The notes under the pieces were generated by a model. The model saw only the letters and a list, made by a program, of their open reading frames with translations. It did no database searches and was not told the DNA's origin. Shown here piece by piece: positions 8,015 to 16,902 of a DNA stretch of 64,000 bases; the stretch's first letter is position 1; each line of letters opens with the position of its first letter. Position numbers and translations under genes: made by a program. Origin of the DNA: Gammaproteobacteria bacterium (GTDB taxonomy: Bacteria > Pseudomonadota > Gammaproteobacteria > Pseudomonadales > Pseudohongiellaceae); assembly GCA_021773355.1 (NCBI GenBank), contig JAJFKE010000002.1:62001-126000 (forward strand). The letters are read 5' to 3'.

Positions 8015-10075
8015 CTAGTGTTCTAATCGATTAGTCTTGTCGTTCGAAATAGGTGCAGATAATGTTGTGACATCAATAATTAATGAAACTGTTCCGTCCC
8101 CTAAAATAGTTGCTCCTAAAATTCCTGGAACCTTAATGAAATTAGTTTCAAGACTCTTAATTACTACTTGATGTTGGTCTAGCAAGCCATCCACTACCAA
8201 ACCAATGGATCGGCGTTCAGACTCGACGATAACCAACTGCTTACCCTCATAACTATCCAGCGCATCGGCGCCGGTTATGTTGTAAAGCTTGCGCATATCG
8301 ACTACTGGAATCGCTTCACCGCGTAATCGATAGATAATGCCACTTCCAGAAATAACGTTAATCCTGTCCATGTTCACCTGAACCGTTTCAACAATTGAAA
8401 GCAGAGGGATAACGTAGACTTCGCCACCCACCTGGATAAGTTGCCCATCCAATATCGCCAACGTCAATGGCAGGGTTATTTGAAACGTACTACCCTTGCC
8501 AGCCTCTGAATGAACGTCTACCCTGCCACCGATTTCTTCGATATTGTTTCTCACCACATCCATGCCCACGCCTCTGCCTGAAACATCGGTGACAACTTCC
8601 GCTGTGGAGAATCCGGCATGGAATACCAGATCATGTATTTGCTGCTCAGATGGGGTATCGTCTTTGCTAACAAGGCCTTTTTCGATGGCTTTTTTCAGGA
8701 TTTTCTTTGTGTTTAAACCTGCACCATCATCGGACACACGAATCATCACACTGCCTCCTTCATGTGAAGCGCTTAGATGGATGGTTCCAGTTTCATCTTT
8801 GCCAGCAGCGATTCTTTGTTCGGGGCTTTCGATTCCGTGATCGAGGGAATTTCTGATCAGGTGTAATAGTGGATCGCCGATTTTCTCAAGAACGGTTTTA
8901 TCTAATTCTGTATTTTCGCCTGTTATTTTCAGCTCAACATGCTTGTCCAACTTCGAGCTCAGGTCGTAAACGAGTCGCGGGTAGCGATTAAAGGTGGTAC
9001 TAACCGGCAGCATTCTGATTTTCATCACTGCTTCTTGCAATTCCCGAGTTGTCCTTTCGAGTAGAGACAGGCTTTGCTCTAACTCGACATTCGAGCTTGC
9101 AAAGGCCTCTTCGCTGTTACTACTATTATTAAATTGGTTATTGAGCATAGACTGGTTAATAACCATCTCACCAACCAGATTCAGCAAGGAGTCTATTTTA
9201 TCGATATCAACTCGTATCGAGCCTGAGTCTTTTTTAGCCCCCCTTCTACTTTGTTTGCGGCGACCAGAGCTGCTATCTGCAGACCGACTGTCCTCAGCAC
9301 GTCGATCATAATTCTCAATCTGAGGACGTTTTTCCTCATTCACCTCAACCAGGCACTCAGACTCAACCCAGTCGAATTCTTCCAATATTTGTGCCTTGTC
9401 GACATTGGCTTCTAATTCGATTTCCCAACTTATGTACATCTCTTCTGGCTTATATTCTTTAAAGGGCGGAAGGTTTGAATAGTTTGGTTTTAACGACACT
9501 TTTCCTAACTCAGCGAGAGCACGAAAAATATACTGCGGCTGATTTCCATTAAGTAGAAAGCTATTCTTGGGTACGAAATTGATTTTCCAGCATCTTGACT
9601 CTGGAGCTTTCATGGCTGATTCAGTATCAGAGCCAGGCTCGATGGCCGCTACAGGGCTTTCCGAATTCGGCACCTTATCTAGCCAGGATTCCAGTTCTAC
9701 TTTAACTTTCTCGGTCTTCTCTTCGTCATAGCTGCCACCACCCATGGTCTCAACCATCGCTCTGAGACAGTCGACTGACTCCAAAAATATTTTTACCAAT
9801 GGGGGGGAAACAGCCAGCTCTTCGGCTCGAACTTTGTCCAGTAAAGTTTCCATGACGTGAGTAAATTCGGCGATATTGGTATAACCGAACGTGGCCGCTC
9901 CTCCTTTGATAGAGTGCGCCCCTCGGAAAATATCGTTAACAGTGTCCAGATTGTCGTCACCACCTTCTAGCGCCAACAGCCCGGCTTCGATTACGTCCAG
10001 ACCGTCATTGCATTCGGTCTCGAAGATCACCCGAATTTCATCCATACCGCTATCATTTATTCCAGTACTAGACAT
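8015..10075 (-). CDS. cheA: Chemotaxis histidine kinase CheA
   Basis: CheA autophosphorylates in response to receptors and passes phosphate to CheY and CheB. In order, the 686 residues hold the Hpt domain with His54 (FRGAHSIKGGAATFG), a divergent P2-like region (about 165-250), a basic/serine-rich linker, the P3 dimerisation helices (about 290-365), the P4 kinase domain with LIRNSLDHGIE, SDDGAGL and GRGVGMDVV, and a C-terminal CheW-like P5 domain. Length is normal. It follows the receiver gene by 46 bases. This is the only cheA in the window, so it either drives the flagellum or serves a separate output, with the flagellar cheA elsewhere. Confidence 0.97.
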   Translation of the reverse strand: MSSTGINDSGMDEIRVIFETECNDGLDVIEAGLLALEGGDDNLDTVNDIFRGAHSIKGGAATFGYTNIAEFTHVMETLLDKVRAEELAVSPPLVKIFLESVDCLRAMVETMGGGSYDEEKTEKVKVELESWLDKVPNSESPVAAIEPGSDTESAMKAPESRCWKINFVPKNSFLLNGNQPQYIFRALAELGKVSLKPNYSNLPPFKEYKPEEMYISWEIELEANVDKAQILEEFDWVESECLVEVNEEKRPQIENYDRRAEDSRSADSSSGRRKQSRRGAKKDSGSIRVDIDKIDSLLNLVGEMVINQSMLNNQFNNSSNSEEAFASSNVELEQSLSLLERTTRELQEAVMKIRMLPVSTTFNRYPRLVYDLSSKLDKHVELKITGENTELDKTVLEKIGDPLLHLIRNSLDHGIESPEQRIAAGKDETGTIHLSASHEGGSVMIRVSDDGAGLNTKKILKKAIEKGLVSKDDTPSEQQIHDLVFHAGFSTAEVVTDVSGRGVGMDVVRNNIEEIGGRVDVHSEAGKGSTFQITLPLTLAILDGQLIQVGGEVYVIPLLSIVETVQVNMDRINVISGSGIIYRLRGEAIPVVDMRKLYNITGADALDSYEGKQLVIVESERRSIGLVVDGLLDQHQVVIKSLETNFIKVPGILGATILGDGTVSLIIDVTTLSAPISNDKTNRLEH

Positions 10076-10121
10076 GCTTTTTTCTCTTTACTTGAAAAAG
10101 CGATCTTGCTATCGCTTTGTA

Positions 10122-10484
10122 CTATTTCAATATTCGTGAAATGACATCGATTAGTTTTTCAGGATCGAATGGCTTTACCAACCAGCCCGTCGCACCCGCA
10201 TCTTTGCCTTTCTGTTTCATTTCTTGAGAGAACTCTGTAGTCAATATCAGAATGGGCTTAAAACTATACTCAGGCAGCTTTCTAAGATTGCCCAGTAATT
10301 CAATTCCATCCATCTCTGGCATATTCACATCGGTTATCACCAAGTCATATGCAGATTCTTTTGCAATATGCAGGCCAGCTTTTCCATCGTTCGCGCTGGT
10401 TACCTCAAAACCCGCTCTTCTTAAGATACTGGACAGTAGTTCTCTGATTGAATGAGAGTCATCAACTATTAATACCTGGGACAT
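10122..10484 (-). CDS. Single-domain response regulator heading the che operon (CheY-like)
   Basis: A 120-residue receiver domain with Asp7/Asp8 (LIVDDS), the phospho-acceptor Asp52 (VITDVNMPEMDG), Thr82/Thr83 and Lys104 (LVKPFD). It differs from the CheY at 10882, which has the TDWNMP motif of flagellar CheY proteins. As the first gene of the operon before cheA it corresponds in position to cheY2 of Che2 clusters. Whether it binds FliM or acts as a phosphate sink cannot be told from sequence. Confidence 0.92.
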   Translation of the reverse strand: MSQVLIVDDSHSIRELLSSILRRAGFEVTSANDGKAGLHIAKESAYDLVITDVNMPEMDGIELLGNLRKLPEYSFKPILILTTEFSQEMKQKGKDAGATGWLVKPFDPEKLIDVISRILK

Positions 10485-10717
10485 CTCTTTTCCTCTCCAT
10501 TGCTTATGATCTTTGCAGAACTAGCGTTCCAACAAAGTTGATTAACATAGAAATACACTGGCTAACTGACAGATCGCATGAGTTAGCCAATTAGTATGGA
10601 GATGATTACGGAATGCTAAATTTTAACTTTAGGGATAATTCACAAATAGGAATCACTCAGTCAGGTGAATCCCTCCTCATAACAGCTTCCACGGCTTGTT
10701 TTTGCCGGCACATTTAT

Positions 10718-10731
10718 GTCAACTATTTGAC
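10718..10731. promoter_or_regulatory. FleQ-like box 1 upstream of cheY
   Basis: GTCAACTATTTGAC is a GTCA-N6-TGAC palindrome that fits the published P. aeruginosa FleQ consensus closely. It lies about 110-124 bases before the predicted start of transcription of cheY, a normal place for an enhancer site used with sigma-54. Confidence 0.65.
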
Positions 10732-10751
10732 AGCGGTAAACCGCCGCCGTT

Positions 10752-10776
10752 GTCATTACTTTGACATCCTGTCAAA
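10752..10776. promoter_or_regulatory. FleQ-like box 2 with an overlapping TTTGACA/TGTCAAA palindrome
   Basis: GTCATTACTTTGAC (10752-10765) is a second GTCA-N6-TGAC box. Its right half is shared with the palindrome TTTGACATCCTGTCAAA (10760-10776). The two boxes begin 34 bases apart, close to three helical turns, so both could bind on the same face. FleQ or a relative is the likely binder. Confidence 0.65.
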
Positions 10777-10815
10777 ACTACCCTAAATTGCATCTAAATC
10801 TGCACAGTTCGCTGT

Positions 10816-10831
10816 TGGCCTGATTGTTGCT
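10816..10831 (+). promoter_or_regulatory. Sigma-54 promoter of cheY-cheZ-fleQ
   Basis: TGGCCTGATTGTTGCT has the GG and GC dinucleotides at -24/-12 spacing and a full TTGCT box. Transcription should begin near 10842, 40 bases before the cheY ATG. Confidence 0.7.
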
Positions 10832-10881
10832 TTAAGCATAAGCCTTGGCCAAAAAAGCTATTAACGAACTGGGAGAGCCGA

Positions 10882-11262
10882 ATGCCTGCAGATTTAAATA
10901 TGAAAATTCTGGTGGTCGATGATCACGAAAGTATGCGAAGAATAGAAAAACAGATATTAAACGACCTGGGTTATCCCAATGTTGACATGGCTGATGACGG
11001 TGCCACCGCACTTCCCATGTTAATGGCGGGAAACTACGATTTCGTAATTACGGACTGGAATATGCCGCAAATGGAAGGCATTGATCTGCTTAAATCCATT
11101 CGCGCCGATGAAAGAATTGGTAAAACACCTGTACTACTGGTTACTGCAGAGTCGAAAAAGGAACGAATCGTGGAAGCAGCACAGGCCGGTGTGAATGATT
11201 ATGTTGTTAAACCCTTTAACGCAGACATCTTGTCGGCAAAAATTTCACGTATTTTCCCTTAG
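10882..11262 (+). CDS. cheY: Flagellar chemotaxis response regulator CheY
   Basis: Phosphorylated CheY binds FliM at the motor and switches rotation. The 126 residues carry Asp13/Asp14, the phospho-acceptor Asp58 in VITDWNMPQMEG, Thr88 and Lys110 (VVKPFN), the same set and spacing as E. coli CheY plus a short N-terminal extension. A GGGAG ribosome site lies 6 bases before the ATG. It begins an operon with cheZ and, unusually, the master regulator gene fleQ. The promoter is sigma-54 type with FleQ-like boxes upstream. Confidence 0.96.
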   Translation: MPADLNMKILVVDDHESMRRIEKQILNDLGYPNVDMADDGATALPMLMAGNYDFVITDWNMPQMEGIDLLKSIRADERIGKTPVLLVTAESKKERIVEAAQAGVNDYVVKPFNADILSAKISRIFP

Positions 11263-11322
11263 TTTCAGAAATACAGAATGTGAATCGCAATAACATCAAC
11301 TTCAGAATCGAGGGATAAAACA

Positions 11323-12111
11323 TTGAATAGCACACATGAATCAAATCAATTCCCTAGCCTAATCAGCAATATTGAACTGGATGGCTTTAGGGAGAAAACG
11401 GATCAGCTTATGGCTGATCTTGAAAAAAATGACATTGGAAGCGCGTTAAAACGCATCAACGAAATTAACGAAATTAATGGGAAAAGCTTCTATAGCGTCA
11501 TCGGCAAACTAACCAGGGGCCTGCACGATGCAATATCAGATCTAAGTATTTCCTCGGTTCAGGACCAACCAGAAAATGACATGACCAGAGTAGACCTGAA
11601 CTATGTTATAAGCCTTACTGATGGTGCGGCGAAGAAAACTCTCGATATGACTGAAAAGTCTCGAGCAAGTCTTACCAGTCTAAACGAGCATTATGCGTCA
11701 CAGGCTTCCCTGATCGGAAACTACTCATCGACGCATACACTCGATGAAGAAACTACAAAGTTCTTGCAGATGGTTGCTACACATGGCCAGCAGAGTACGG
11801 ATGAGATTTCACAGTTAAATTCCAACATATCTGAAATAGTCGTGGCGCAAAACTTTCAGGATATAGCCAGCCAGTCGATCACCAAGGCAATCAATATCAT
11901 TAAGGAAGTCGAAAACTCTCTGGTTGCATTAACACAGTACGCCAATCTTCTGACGAAACTCTCGCAATTTTCGGATCATAGCGAAAATGACATGAATTCT
12001 GAAGACAGTGAAGAACTGAAGTCGAATATCGGGCAGTTAAACGAGCTAAGCGGAAATGAGCACTTGGATCAGAATGATGTTGATAATTTGCTTTCAAGCC
12101 TGGGTTTCTAG
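11323..12111 (+). CDS. cheZ: CheY-P phosphatase CheZ
   Basis: CheZ dephosphorylates CheY. The 262-residue protein is mostly helical. The active-site segment IVVAQNFQDIASQSI contains the Asp and Gln pair (DIASQ) equivalent to D143/Q147 of E. coli CheZ, and the last residues DQNDVDNLLSSLGF are the conserved CheY-binding tail. The start is a TTG at 11323, chosen because GAGGG lies 8 bases upstream and no ATG is suitably placed. It lies 60 bases after cheY. Confidence 0.95.
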   Translation: MNSTHESNQFPSLISNIELDGFREKTDQLMADLEKNDIGSALKRINEINEINGKSFYSVIGKLTRGLHDAISDLSISSVQDQPENDMTRVDLNYVISLTDGAAKKTLDMTEKSRASLTSLNEHYASQASLIGNYSSTHTLDEETTKFLQMVATHGQQSTDEISQLNSNISEIVVAQNFQDIASQSITKAINIIKEVENSLVALTQYANLLTKLSQFSDHSENDMNSEDSEELKSNIGQLNELSGNEHLDQNDVDNLLSSLGF

Positions 12112-12137
12112 TCTAGTAAACTAGTGGAAAATATAGA

Positions 12138-13562
12138 ATGGCGGGTGCAGCACTTATAGTATCCAACGACAGAGATGTCGTTGCGAAAATGGCTACCGTA
12201 TTCGAGTTCATTGACTACGATGTGGCACATGCACATGACGTCACCTCGACCAAAGACAATCTTGATTACAGTAGTAATTACCTGATCGCTCTAGTATTAA
12301 TGAATGATGAAGATGATCAGAGAGACGTAGTTGCTGTGATCAATCAGGAAATACCCTCACTCTCTGTATATTTGCTTAGAAAGAATGATAGCCCTGCGCA
12401 GCTATTACCAAACATGAAAGGGGTAACAGGGAGTATCCGCTTCCCAATTCAATACAAGGATTTATTGAGTAGAATCAGGCAATCAGAACTAGACAGAAAA
12501 ACTAGTCGTGGCAACAAGGCCTTGTCTACATCTTTAACTGGAAATAGCCCGCAAATACGTAACGTGGAGGCTCTTATACGGCATGTCTCCATGACCGACG
12601 CAAATGTACTCCTGTTAGGCGAGTCTGGCACAGGAAAAGAAGTAGTGGCCAGGGGTATTCACCAGCTCTCATTACGAACTGACCGGCCTTTTGTTGCTGT
12701 CAATTGCGGTGCGATTCCTGCCGAATTACTTGAATCCGAATTGTTCGGCCATGAAAAGGGCTCCTTCACCGGTGCTATTAATTCAAGACGTGGTCGGTTT
12801 GAACTAGCGGAAGGCGGCACACTGTTCCTCGATGAAATAGGTGATATGCCAATGCCTATGCAGGTAAAGTTACTGCGGGTTTTACAGGAAAGAACTTTTG
12901 AGCGCATTGGTGGGACAAAGACTATAACAAGCAACGTGCGCTTGATTGCAGCCACTCACCAGGATTTGGAGAAACGCATTGGGGAAGGTAAATTCCGCAT
13001 GGATCTATTTTACCGGCTCAATGTATTCCCTATTGAGTTACCAGCTGTAAGGGACCGTCCCGGTGATATTCCTCTACTTATCGAAAAATTTTCGACCCGA
13101 ATGGAATTGCAACATAGAAGCCCCATTGAATTTGACGACTCTGCGATAGCCGCATTATCCAGCCATCCCTTATTGGGAAATGTGAGAGAACTTGAGAATC
13201 TGGTAGAACGCCTGGCCATACTGTTTCCAGGAGAAACTATTACACATGAAAAGCTTCCTCAACGATATCAAAGTCGGAACAGTTCATCTCAAGCGACGAC
13301 TTTAAACACGCGTAAGCACTCTGCCAGCCACCTGGCTGAACTATCGTCTCTGGGTGAAAATGAGGACATTGATCTCAAACAGTATTTGTCCTCTCTCGAA
13401 AGGACTCTGATAGTCCGAGCTCTGGAAAACGCAGATTGGGTTGTCACCAAGGCTGCCAAATCCCTTTCCCTGCAAAGAACAACATTGATTGAAAAAATCC
13501 GTAAATTGAAAATCAAAAATAAAAACGAAGCGAAGATAGATCAGGTTGCTCTGCCTTACTAG
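12138..13562 (+). CDS. fleQ: Sigma-54-dependent flagellar master regulator FleQ/FlrA
   Basis: FleQ activates class II flagellar promoters with sigma-54 and in Pseudomonas also binds c-di-GMP. The N-terminal domain (1-115) is a degenerate receiver without a clear phospho-acceptor Asp, as in FleQ. The AAA+ domain has Walker A GESGTGKE (161-168), Walker B LFLDEIGD (about 229-236) and a C-terminal Fis-type helix-turn-helix (AAKSLSLQRTTLIEKIRKL). The sigma-54 contact loop reads GSFTGA (208-213) instead of the usual GAFTGA. At 474 residues the length is normal. It is co-transcribed with cheY and cheZ, 26 bases after cheZ, so FleQ boxes upstream of cheY suggest autoregulation. Confidence 0.93.
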   Translation: MAGAALIVSNDRDVVAKMATVFEFIDYDVAHAHDVTSTKDNLDYSSNYLIALVLMNDEDDQRDVVAVINQEIPSLSVYLLRKNDSPAQLLPNMKGVTGSIRFPIQYKDLLSRIRQSELDRKTSRGNKALSTSLTGNSPQIRNVEALIRHVSMTDANVLLLGESGTGKEVVARGIHQLSLRTDRPFVAVNCGAIPAELLESELFGHEKGSFTGAINSRRGRFELAEGGTLFLDEIGDMPMPMQVKLLRVLQERTFERIGGTKTITSNVRLIAATHQDLEKRIGEGKFRMDLFYRLNVFPIELPAVRDRPGDIPLLIEKFSTRMELQHRSPIEFDDSAIAALSSHPLLGNVRELENLVERLAILFPGETITHEKLPQRYQSRNSSSQATTLNTRKHSASHLAELSSLGENEDIDLKQYLSSLERTLIVRALENADWVVTKAAKSLSLQRTTLIEKIRKLKIKNKNEAKIDQVALPY

Positions 13563-13786
13563 ACTTTTGGCGCAGCAACGAATCTGCGATACCTAATTTC
13601 CTCATCTCTTTTAGTCCTCATCACTTACCATTCAGACTTAGCCTCATAGAATTGTCTTTGATTCCCCCGAAGACGCGACGAACGTAATTTCCGTGAAAAG
13701 CACCTTATCTCCACTCACTTAGTCATAGGGATGGAAGCTAATACCTGTTGGACTGTAAAAATACTGACTAACATGGGGTTTTAATT

Positions 13787-13800
13787 GCCAAATAATTGAC
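13787..13800 (-). promoter_or_regulatory. FleQ-like box upstream of fleS
   Basis: Read on the minus strand the site is GTCAATTATTTGGC, one base away from GTCA-N6-TGAC. It is centred about 75 bases before the predicted transcription start of fleS. Confidence 0.5.
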
Positions 13801-13841
13801 CAAGAATTTCTATCTCGTTGTTATTAAATAAGAAATACATA

Positions 13842-13857
13842 TGGCACGAAGCTTGCT
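13842..13857 (+). promoter_or_regulatory. Consensus sigma-54 promoter of fleS-fleR
   Basis: TGGCACGAAGCTTGCT matches the -24/-12 consensus at every conserved base. Transcription should start near 13868. This excludes the in-frame TTG at 13858 as the start of fleS. Confidence 0.9.
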
Positions 13858-13893
13858 TTGCTTATAGCAATACTTACAAAGCCAGTGATAAAC

Positions 13894-15156
13894 ATGAAAC
13901 CAAGTTCTTTAGAGCACCCTGATATTTCCATCACTCAACTGGAAGAAGTATTCACGGCGTTTAATCAAGTATCAGAAGAGCTGGGTACTAGCTATAGAGA
14001 GCTAGAGTCTCGAGTTTCTGACCTGAGTGAGGAGCTGGCAGCGACACATTCCGCAAGAGTGAATGAACTTACCGAGAAAGAACAACTTGCTGCGAAGCTT
14101 TCTGGCTTAATGTATGCACTTCCTGGTGGGGTAATTACTATGGACTGTGCGGGCATTATAAAAGAAGAGAACCCCGTCGCCATCCAATTACTTGGCGAAA
14201 GTTTCCAGGGTCGAAGCTGGCAACAAGCACTGGGCTATGCGGGTCTAGCCGAGCCCATACTAAGTGGAGAGGTTTCTTTCAAAAATGGTAAGAGGATTTC
14301 CATAAGCAGCAGCCGATACGGTAACGACGATCGCATCATAGTCTTACTCACAGACGTATCGGAAAATTATCGATTGAACAATATGCTGAATCGCGAGCAG
14401 CGCCTTGCGGCCCTTGGAGAGATGGCGGCCCGCTTAGCGCACCAAGTACGCACACCATTGAGTTCAGCCATCTTGTACTTGTCCCACTTGTCTTTTCCAA
14501 CAGCAGAAAATGAAAGATCAAAAGGAATCGCGAAGAAGATTCTGAGTCGCTTACAGCAAATAGAACGACTAATCGAGGGCATGCTTTCCTATATTCGTGG
14601 CGATATAAATGATAAGCAAGAATTTTCCCTGAACGACCTGTTAGAAGAAGTAAAAGATGCCACCTCTTTTCAGATAAAGGAATCCAATGGCTGTCTCAAA
14701 CTTAACCGCCTTGGCAAGCCTTGTGTCATACAAGGGGACCATGAGGCTCTTTTCAATGCTCTTTCTAACCTCGTTGAAAACTCAGTTCAGGCTGTCAAAA
14801 ACAACCCTGACATCATTATCAGTCTATCTGAAGAAAGAGGCTTCTATATTATTCGTGTTGAAGACAATGGCCCCGGTATAGACGACTCGATAAAAGAGCG
14901 ACTATTTGACCCATTTTTCTCCACTAGAACTGTGGGTACAGGATTAGGACTTGCGGTAGTTTTATCTGCGGTAAAGGCTCACGGCGGCGAAATTTCCGTC
15001 AGGAACGCGGCAAACGGCGGCGCAATATTTCAACTCTCGATTCCCACTGACGTTAATATTCTCGGTGATGAGTCTGGAATTTGGGAAACGGATCCCCAGC
15101 AACAAATTGGCAATATATCTCCGTCATTTACTGAAGAAAGACAGACAGGAATTTGA
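13894..15156 (+). CDS. fleS: Flagellar sensor histidine kinase FleS/FlrB
   Basis: FleS phosphorylates FleR to switch on class III (basal body and hook) genes. From the ATG at 13894 the protein is 420 residues and has no membrane segment. It has an N-terminal coiled coil, a PAS domain (about 70-160), a DHp helix with His183 in LGEMAARLAHQVRTPL and a HATPase domain with NLVENSVQAV, DNGPGID and GTGLGLAVV. The start was chosen because an upstream in-frame TTG (13858) lies before the predicted transcription start. The stop is 3 bases before fleR. Confidence 0.93.
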   Translation: MKPSSLEHPDISITQLEEVFTAFNQVSEELGTSYRELESRVSDLSEELAATHSARVNELTEKEQLAAKLSGLMYALPGGVITMDCAGIIKEENPVAIQLLGESFQGRSWQQALGYAGLAEPILSGEVSFKNGKRISISSSRYGNDDRIIVLLTDVSENYRLNNMLNREQRLAALGEMAARLAHQVRTPLSSAILYLSHLSFPTAENERSKGIAKKILSRLQQIERLIEGMLSYIRGDINDKQEFSLNDLLEEVKDATSFQIKESNGCLKLNRLGKPCVIQGDHEALFNALSNLVENSVQAVKNNPDIIISLSEERGFYIIRVEDNGPGIDDSIKERLFDPFFSTRTVGTGLGLAVVLSAVKAHGGEISVRNAANGGAIFQLSIPTDVNILGDESGIWETDPQQQIGNISPSFTEERQTGI

Positions 15157-15159
15157 ATC

Positions 15160-16530
15160 ATGGAAAATAATAGTTCGATACTAGTAGTGGAAGATGATCC
15201 GAGTTTAAGAGAAGCTCTTAGCGATACATTGAAACTTTCGAATTATCGAGTGCTTGAAGCAGAAGATGCAGAAGCTGCTCTGCTGATATTGGCCGATGAA
15301 CGCGTTAACTTGATAATCAGCGACGTTCAAATGCCAGGGTTAGATGGTCACGAGTTTCTTAAAGTCGCCAAACGACAGTACCCCGATATTCCGTTTGTAT
15401 TAATTACTGCGTATGCAAATGTGCCCAACGCTGTTGATGCTATTCGTGAAGGAGCCGCAGACTACATTATAAAGCCATTTGAAGCGGAAGTGCTGATTGA
15501 AATGGTTAACCGCCTGTCCCCAGTAACGATAGACATGGGCACCATGGTCATAGAGGATAAGCGAAGCCAAGACCTGGCTGAATTAAGTCGGCGCGTAGCA
15601 GCTACGGAGGTTACCGTGATGATAAGCGGTGAGTCCGGCAGCGGTAAAGAGGTCTACTCGAAGTACATTCATGAAAATTCAGATCGAAAGCAAAATCCTT
15701 TCTATGCAATTAATTGTGCAGCAATACCTGAAGCAATGCTGGAATCCATTCTTTTCGGCTATGAAAAAGGAGCATTTACCGGTGCCTACGCCTCTCGTGC
15801 CGGGAAATTTGAACAAGCGAACGGGGGCACACTATTGCTTGACGAAATATCGGAAATGGACATTTGCCTGCAGGCAAAACTATTACGAGTCATTCAAGAA
15901 AAAGAAGTAGAACGTTTAGGTGGCAACAAGACCATACCATTAGACGTTCGCATTATCGCTACAACAAATCGAAACCTGAAGGAAGAGATAAAGGCTGGTC
16001 GGTTCAGAGAGGACCTGTTTTATCGGCTAAATGTATTTCCTTTGCACTTGCCCCCCTTGAGAGAGCGCCAGGGCGACATAATTCCTCTGGCGAGAAAGTT
16101 CGTCGAGCACCTCCATCCTGGTCAGGGAATTCAGATCGGCGAAGATGCGAAAACAGCCCTACTCTCTCATGATTGGGGGGGAAATGTTCGCGAGCTAGAC
16201 AATGTAATCCAACGCGCCTTGATCTTGAAATCGGGCACTGCGATCTCTTCTCGTGACATCGTTTTCGAAGATTTTGCTGAGAACTCTATCCTGCAAGTCG
16301 AATCTACCTCCTTCGCTACGAATCCAATTGCACCTCCAAACCTGTTGGACTCTGACCTTAAGAGCAGGGAGAAAGAGATCATTATTGACGCGGTGACAAG
16401 CCATAGCAGCCGAAAAGAAGCTGCTGAAAAACTTGGCATTAGCCCAAGAACCCTGCGTTATAAACTTGCCAGATTTCGTGAAGATGGCGTCGCTATCCCA
16501 TGTTTTGCGGATACCGCTAGAGCTTCGTGA
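15160..16530 (+). CDS. fleR: Flagellar sigma-54 response regulator FleR/FlrC
   Basis: The 456-residue NtrC-type activator has a receiver domain with Asp55 (LIISDVQMPG), an AAA+ domain with Walker A GESGSGKE (157-164), an intact GAFTGA loop (204-209) and Walker B LLLDEISEMD, then a Fis-type helix-turn-helix (EAAEKLGISPRTLRYKLARF). It follows fleS by 3 bases, so the two are translated together. By analogy with Pseudomonas and Vibrio it activates the sigma-54 promoters of hook and basal-body operons such as flgB and fliK here. Confidence 0.95.
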   Translation: MENNSSILVVEDDPSLREALSDTLKLSNYRVLEAEDAEAALLILADERVNLIISDVQMPGLDGHEFLKVAKRQYPDIPFVLITAYANVPNAVDAIREGAADYIIKPFEAEVLIEMVNRLSPVTIDMGTMVIEDKRSQDLAELSRRVAATEVTVMISGESGSGKEVYSKYIHENSDRKQNPFYAINCAAIPEAMLESILFGYEKGAFTGAYASRAGKFEQANGGTLLLDEISEMDICLQAKLLRVIQEKEVERLGGNKTIPLDVRIIATTNRNLKEEIKAGRFREDLFYRLNVFPLHLPPLRERQGDIIPLARKFVEHLHPGQGIQIGEDAKTALLSHDWGGNVRELDNVIQRALILKSGTAISSRDIVFEDFAENSILQVESTSFATNPIAPPNLLDSDLKSREKEIIIDAVTSHSSRKEAAEKLGISPRTLRYKLARFREDGVAIPCFADTARAS

Positions 16531-16540
16531 GGAATAAGTG

Positions 16541-16852
16541 ATGAGCACTACAAGTATTGAACAAGTCCTAAATCAAATGAGAGTTCTTTCTCAGAACAAT
16601 ATTTTACCCGAGACAGTGACAACAGAAAGACCTGAATTTTCGAAGCTGCTCACAGAATCTATTAATCAAGTTAATAGCCTTCAACAAGAGGCAAGTCAAA
16701 TGAAAACAGCATTTGAAACAGGAGACAGTAATATTGATATACCAGAAGTCATGGTCGCCGTACAGAAAGCATCCTTGTCCTTTCAAGCGGTTACTGAGGT
16801 TCGCAACAAGCTACTAACTGCATATCAGGAAGTCATGAATATGCAAGTCTAA
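16541..16852 (+). CDS. fliE: Flagellar MS-ring/rod junction protein FliE
   Basis: FliE joins the FliF ring to the rod and is an early export substrate. The 103 residues end with the family signature LSFQAVTEVRNKLLTAYQEVMNMQV. AGGA lies 7 bases before the ATG at 16541, which is preferred over the GTG just before it. It follows fleR by 10 bases and may be read from the fleS promoter, as I see no separate promoter. Confidence 0.94.
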   Translation: MSTTSIEQVLNQMRVLSQNNILPETVTTERPEFSKLLTESINQVNSLQQEASQMKTAFETGDSNIDIPEVMVAVQKASLSFQAVTEVRNKLLTAYQEVMNMQV

Positions 16853-16902
16853 GAAATATACCCTGGGCCTTAAAACCACAAACGACTAAATAGAAAAGAA
16901 AC

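Larger units (their letters stand above)
10485..10881. other. Divergent control region between che operon and cheY-cheZ-fleQ
   Basis: This 397-base region separates divergent operons. It holds, left to right, a 9-bp inverted repeat TGGCTAACT/AGTTAGCCA (10559-10567 and 10581-10589), two FleQ-like palindromes and a sigma-54 promoter reading right. I could not identify a confident promoter reading left into the che operon. Confidence 0.7.
13563..13893. other. Intergenic region between fleQ and fleS
   Basis: This 331-base gap has no open frame of note. Its right part holds a FleQ-like box and the sigma-54 promoter of fleS-fleR. No clear terminator follows fleQ. Confidence 0.6.

Noticed and set aside
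13858-13893. A 12-residue longer FleS starting at a TTG at 13858.
   Set aside because: It lies within the -12 box of the sigma-54 promoter and before the predicted transcription start.
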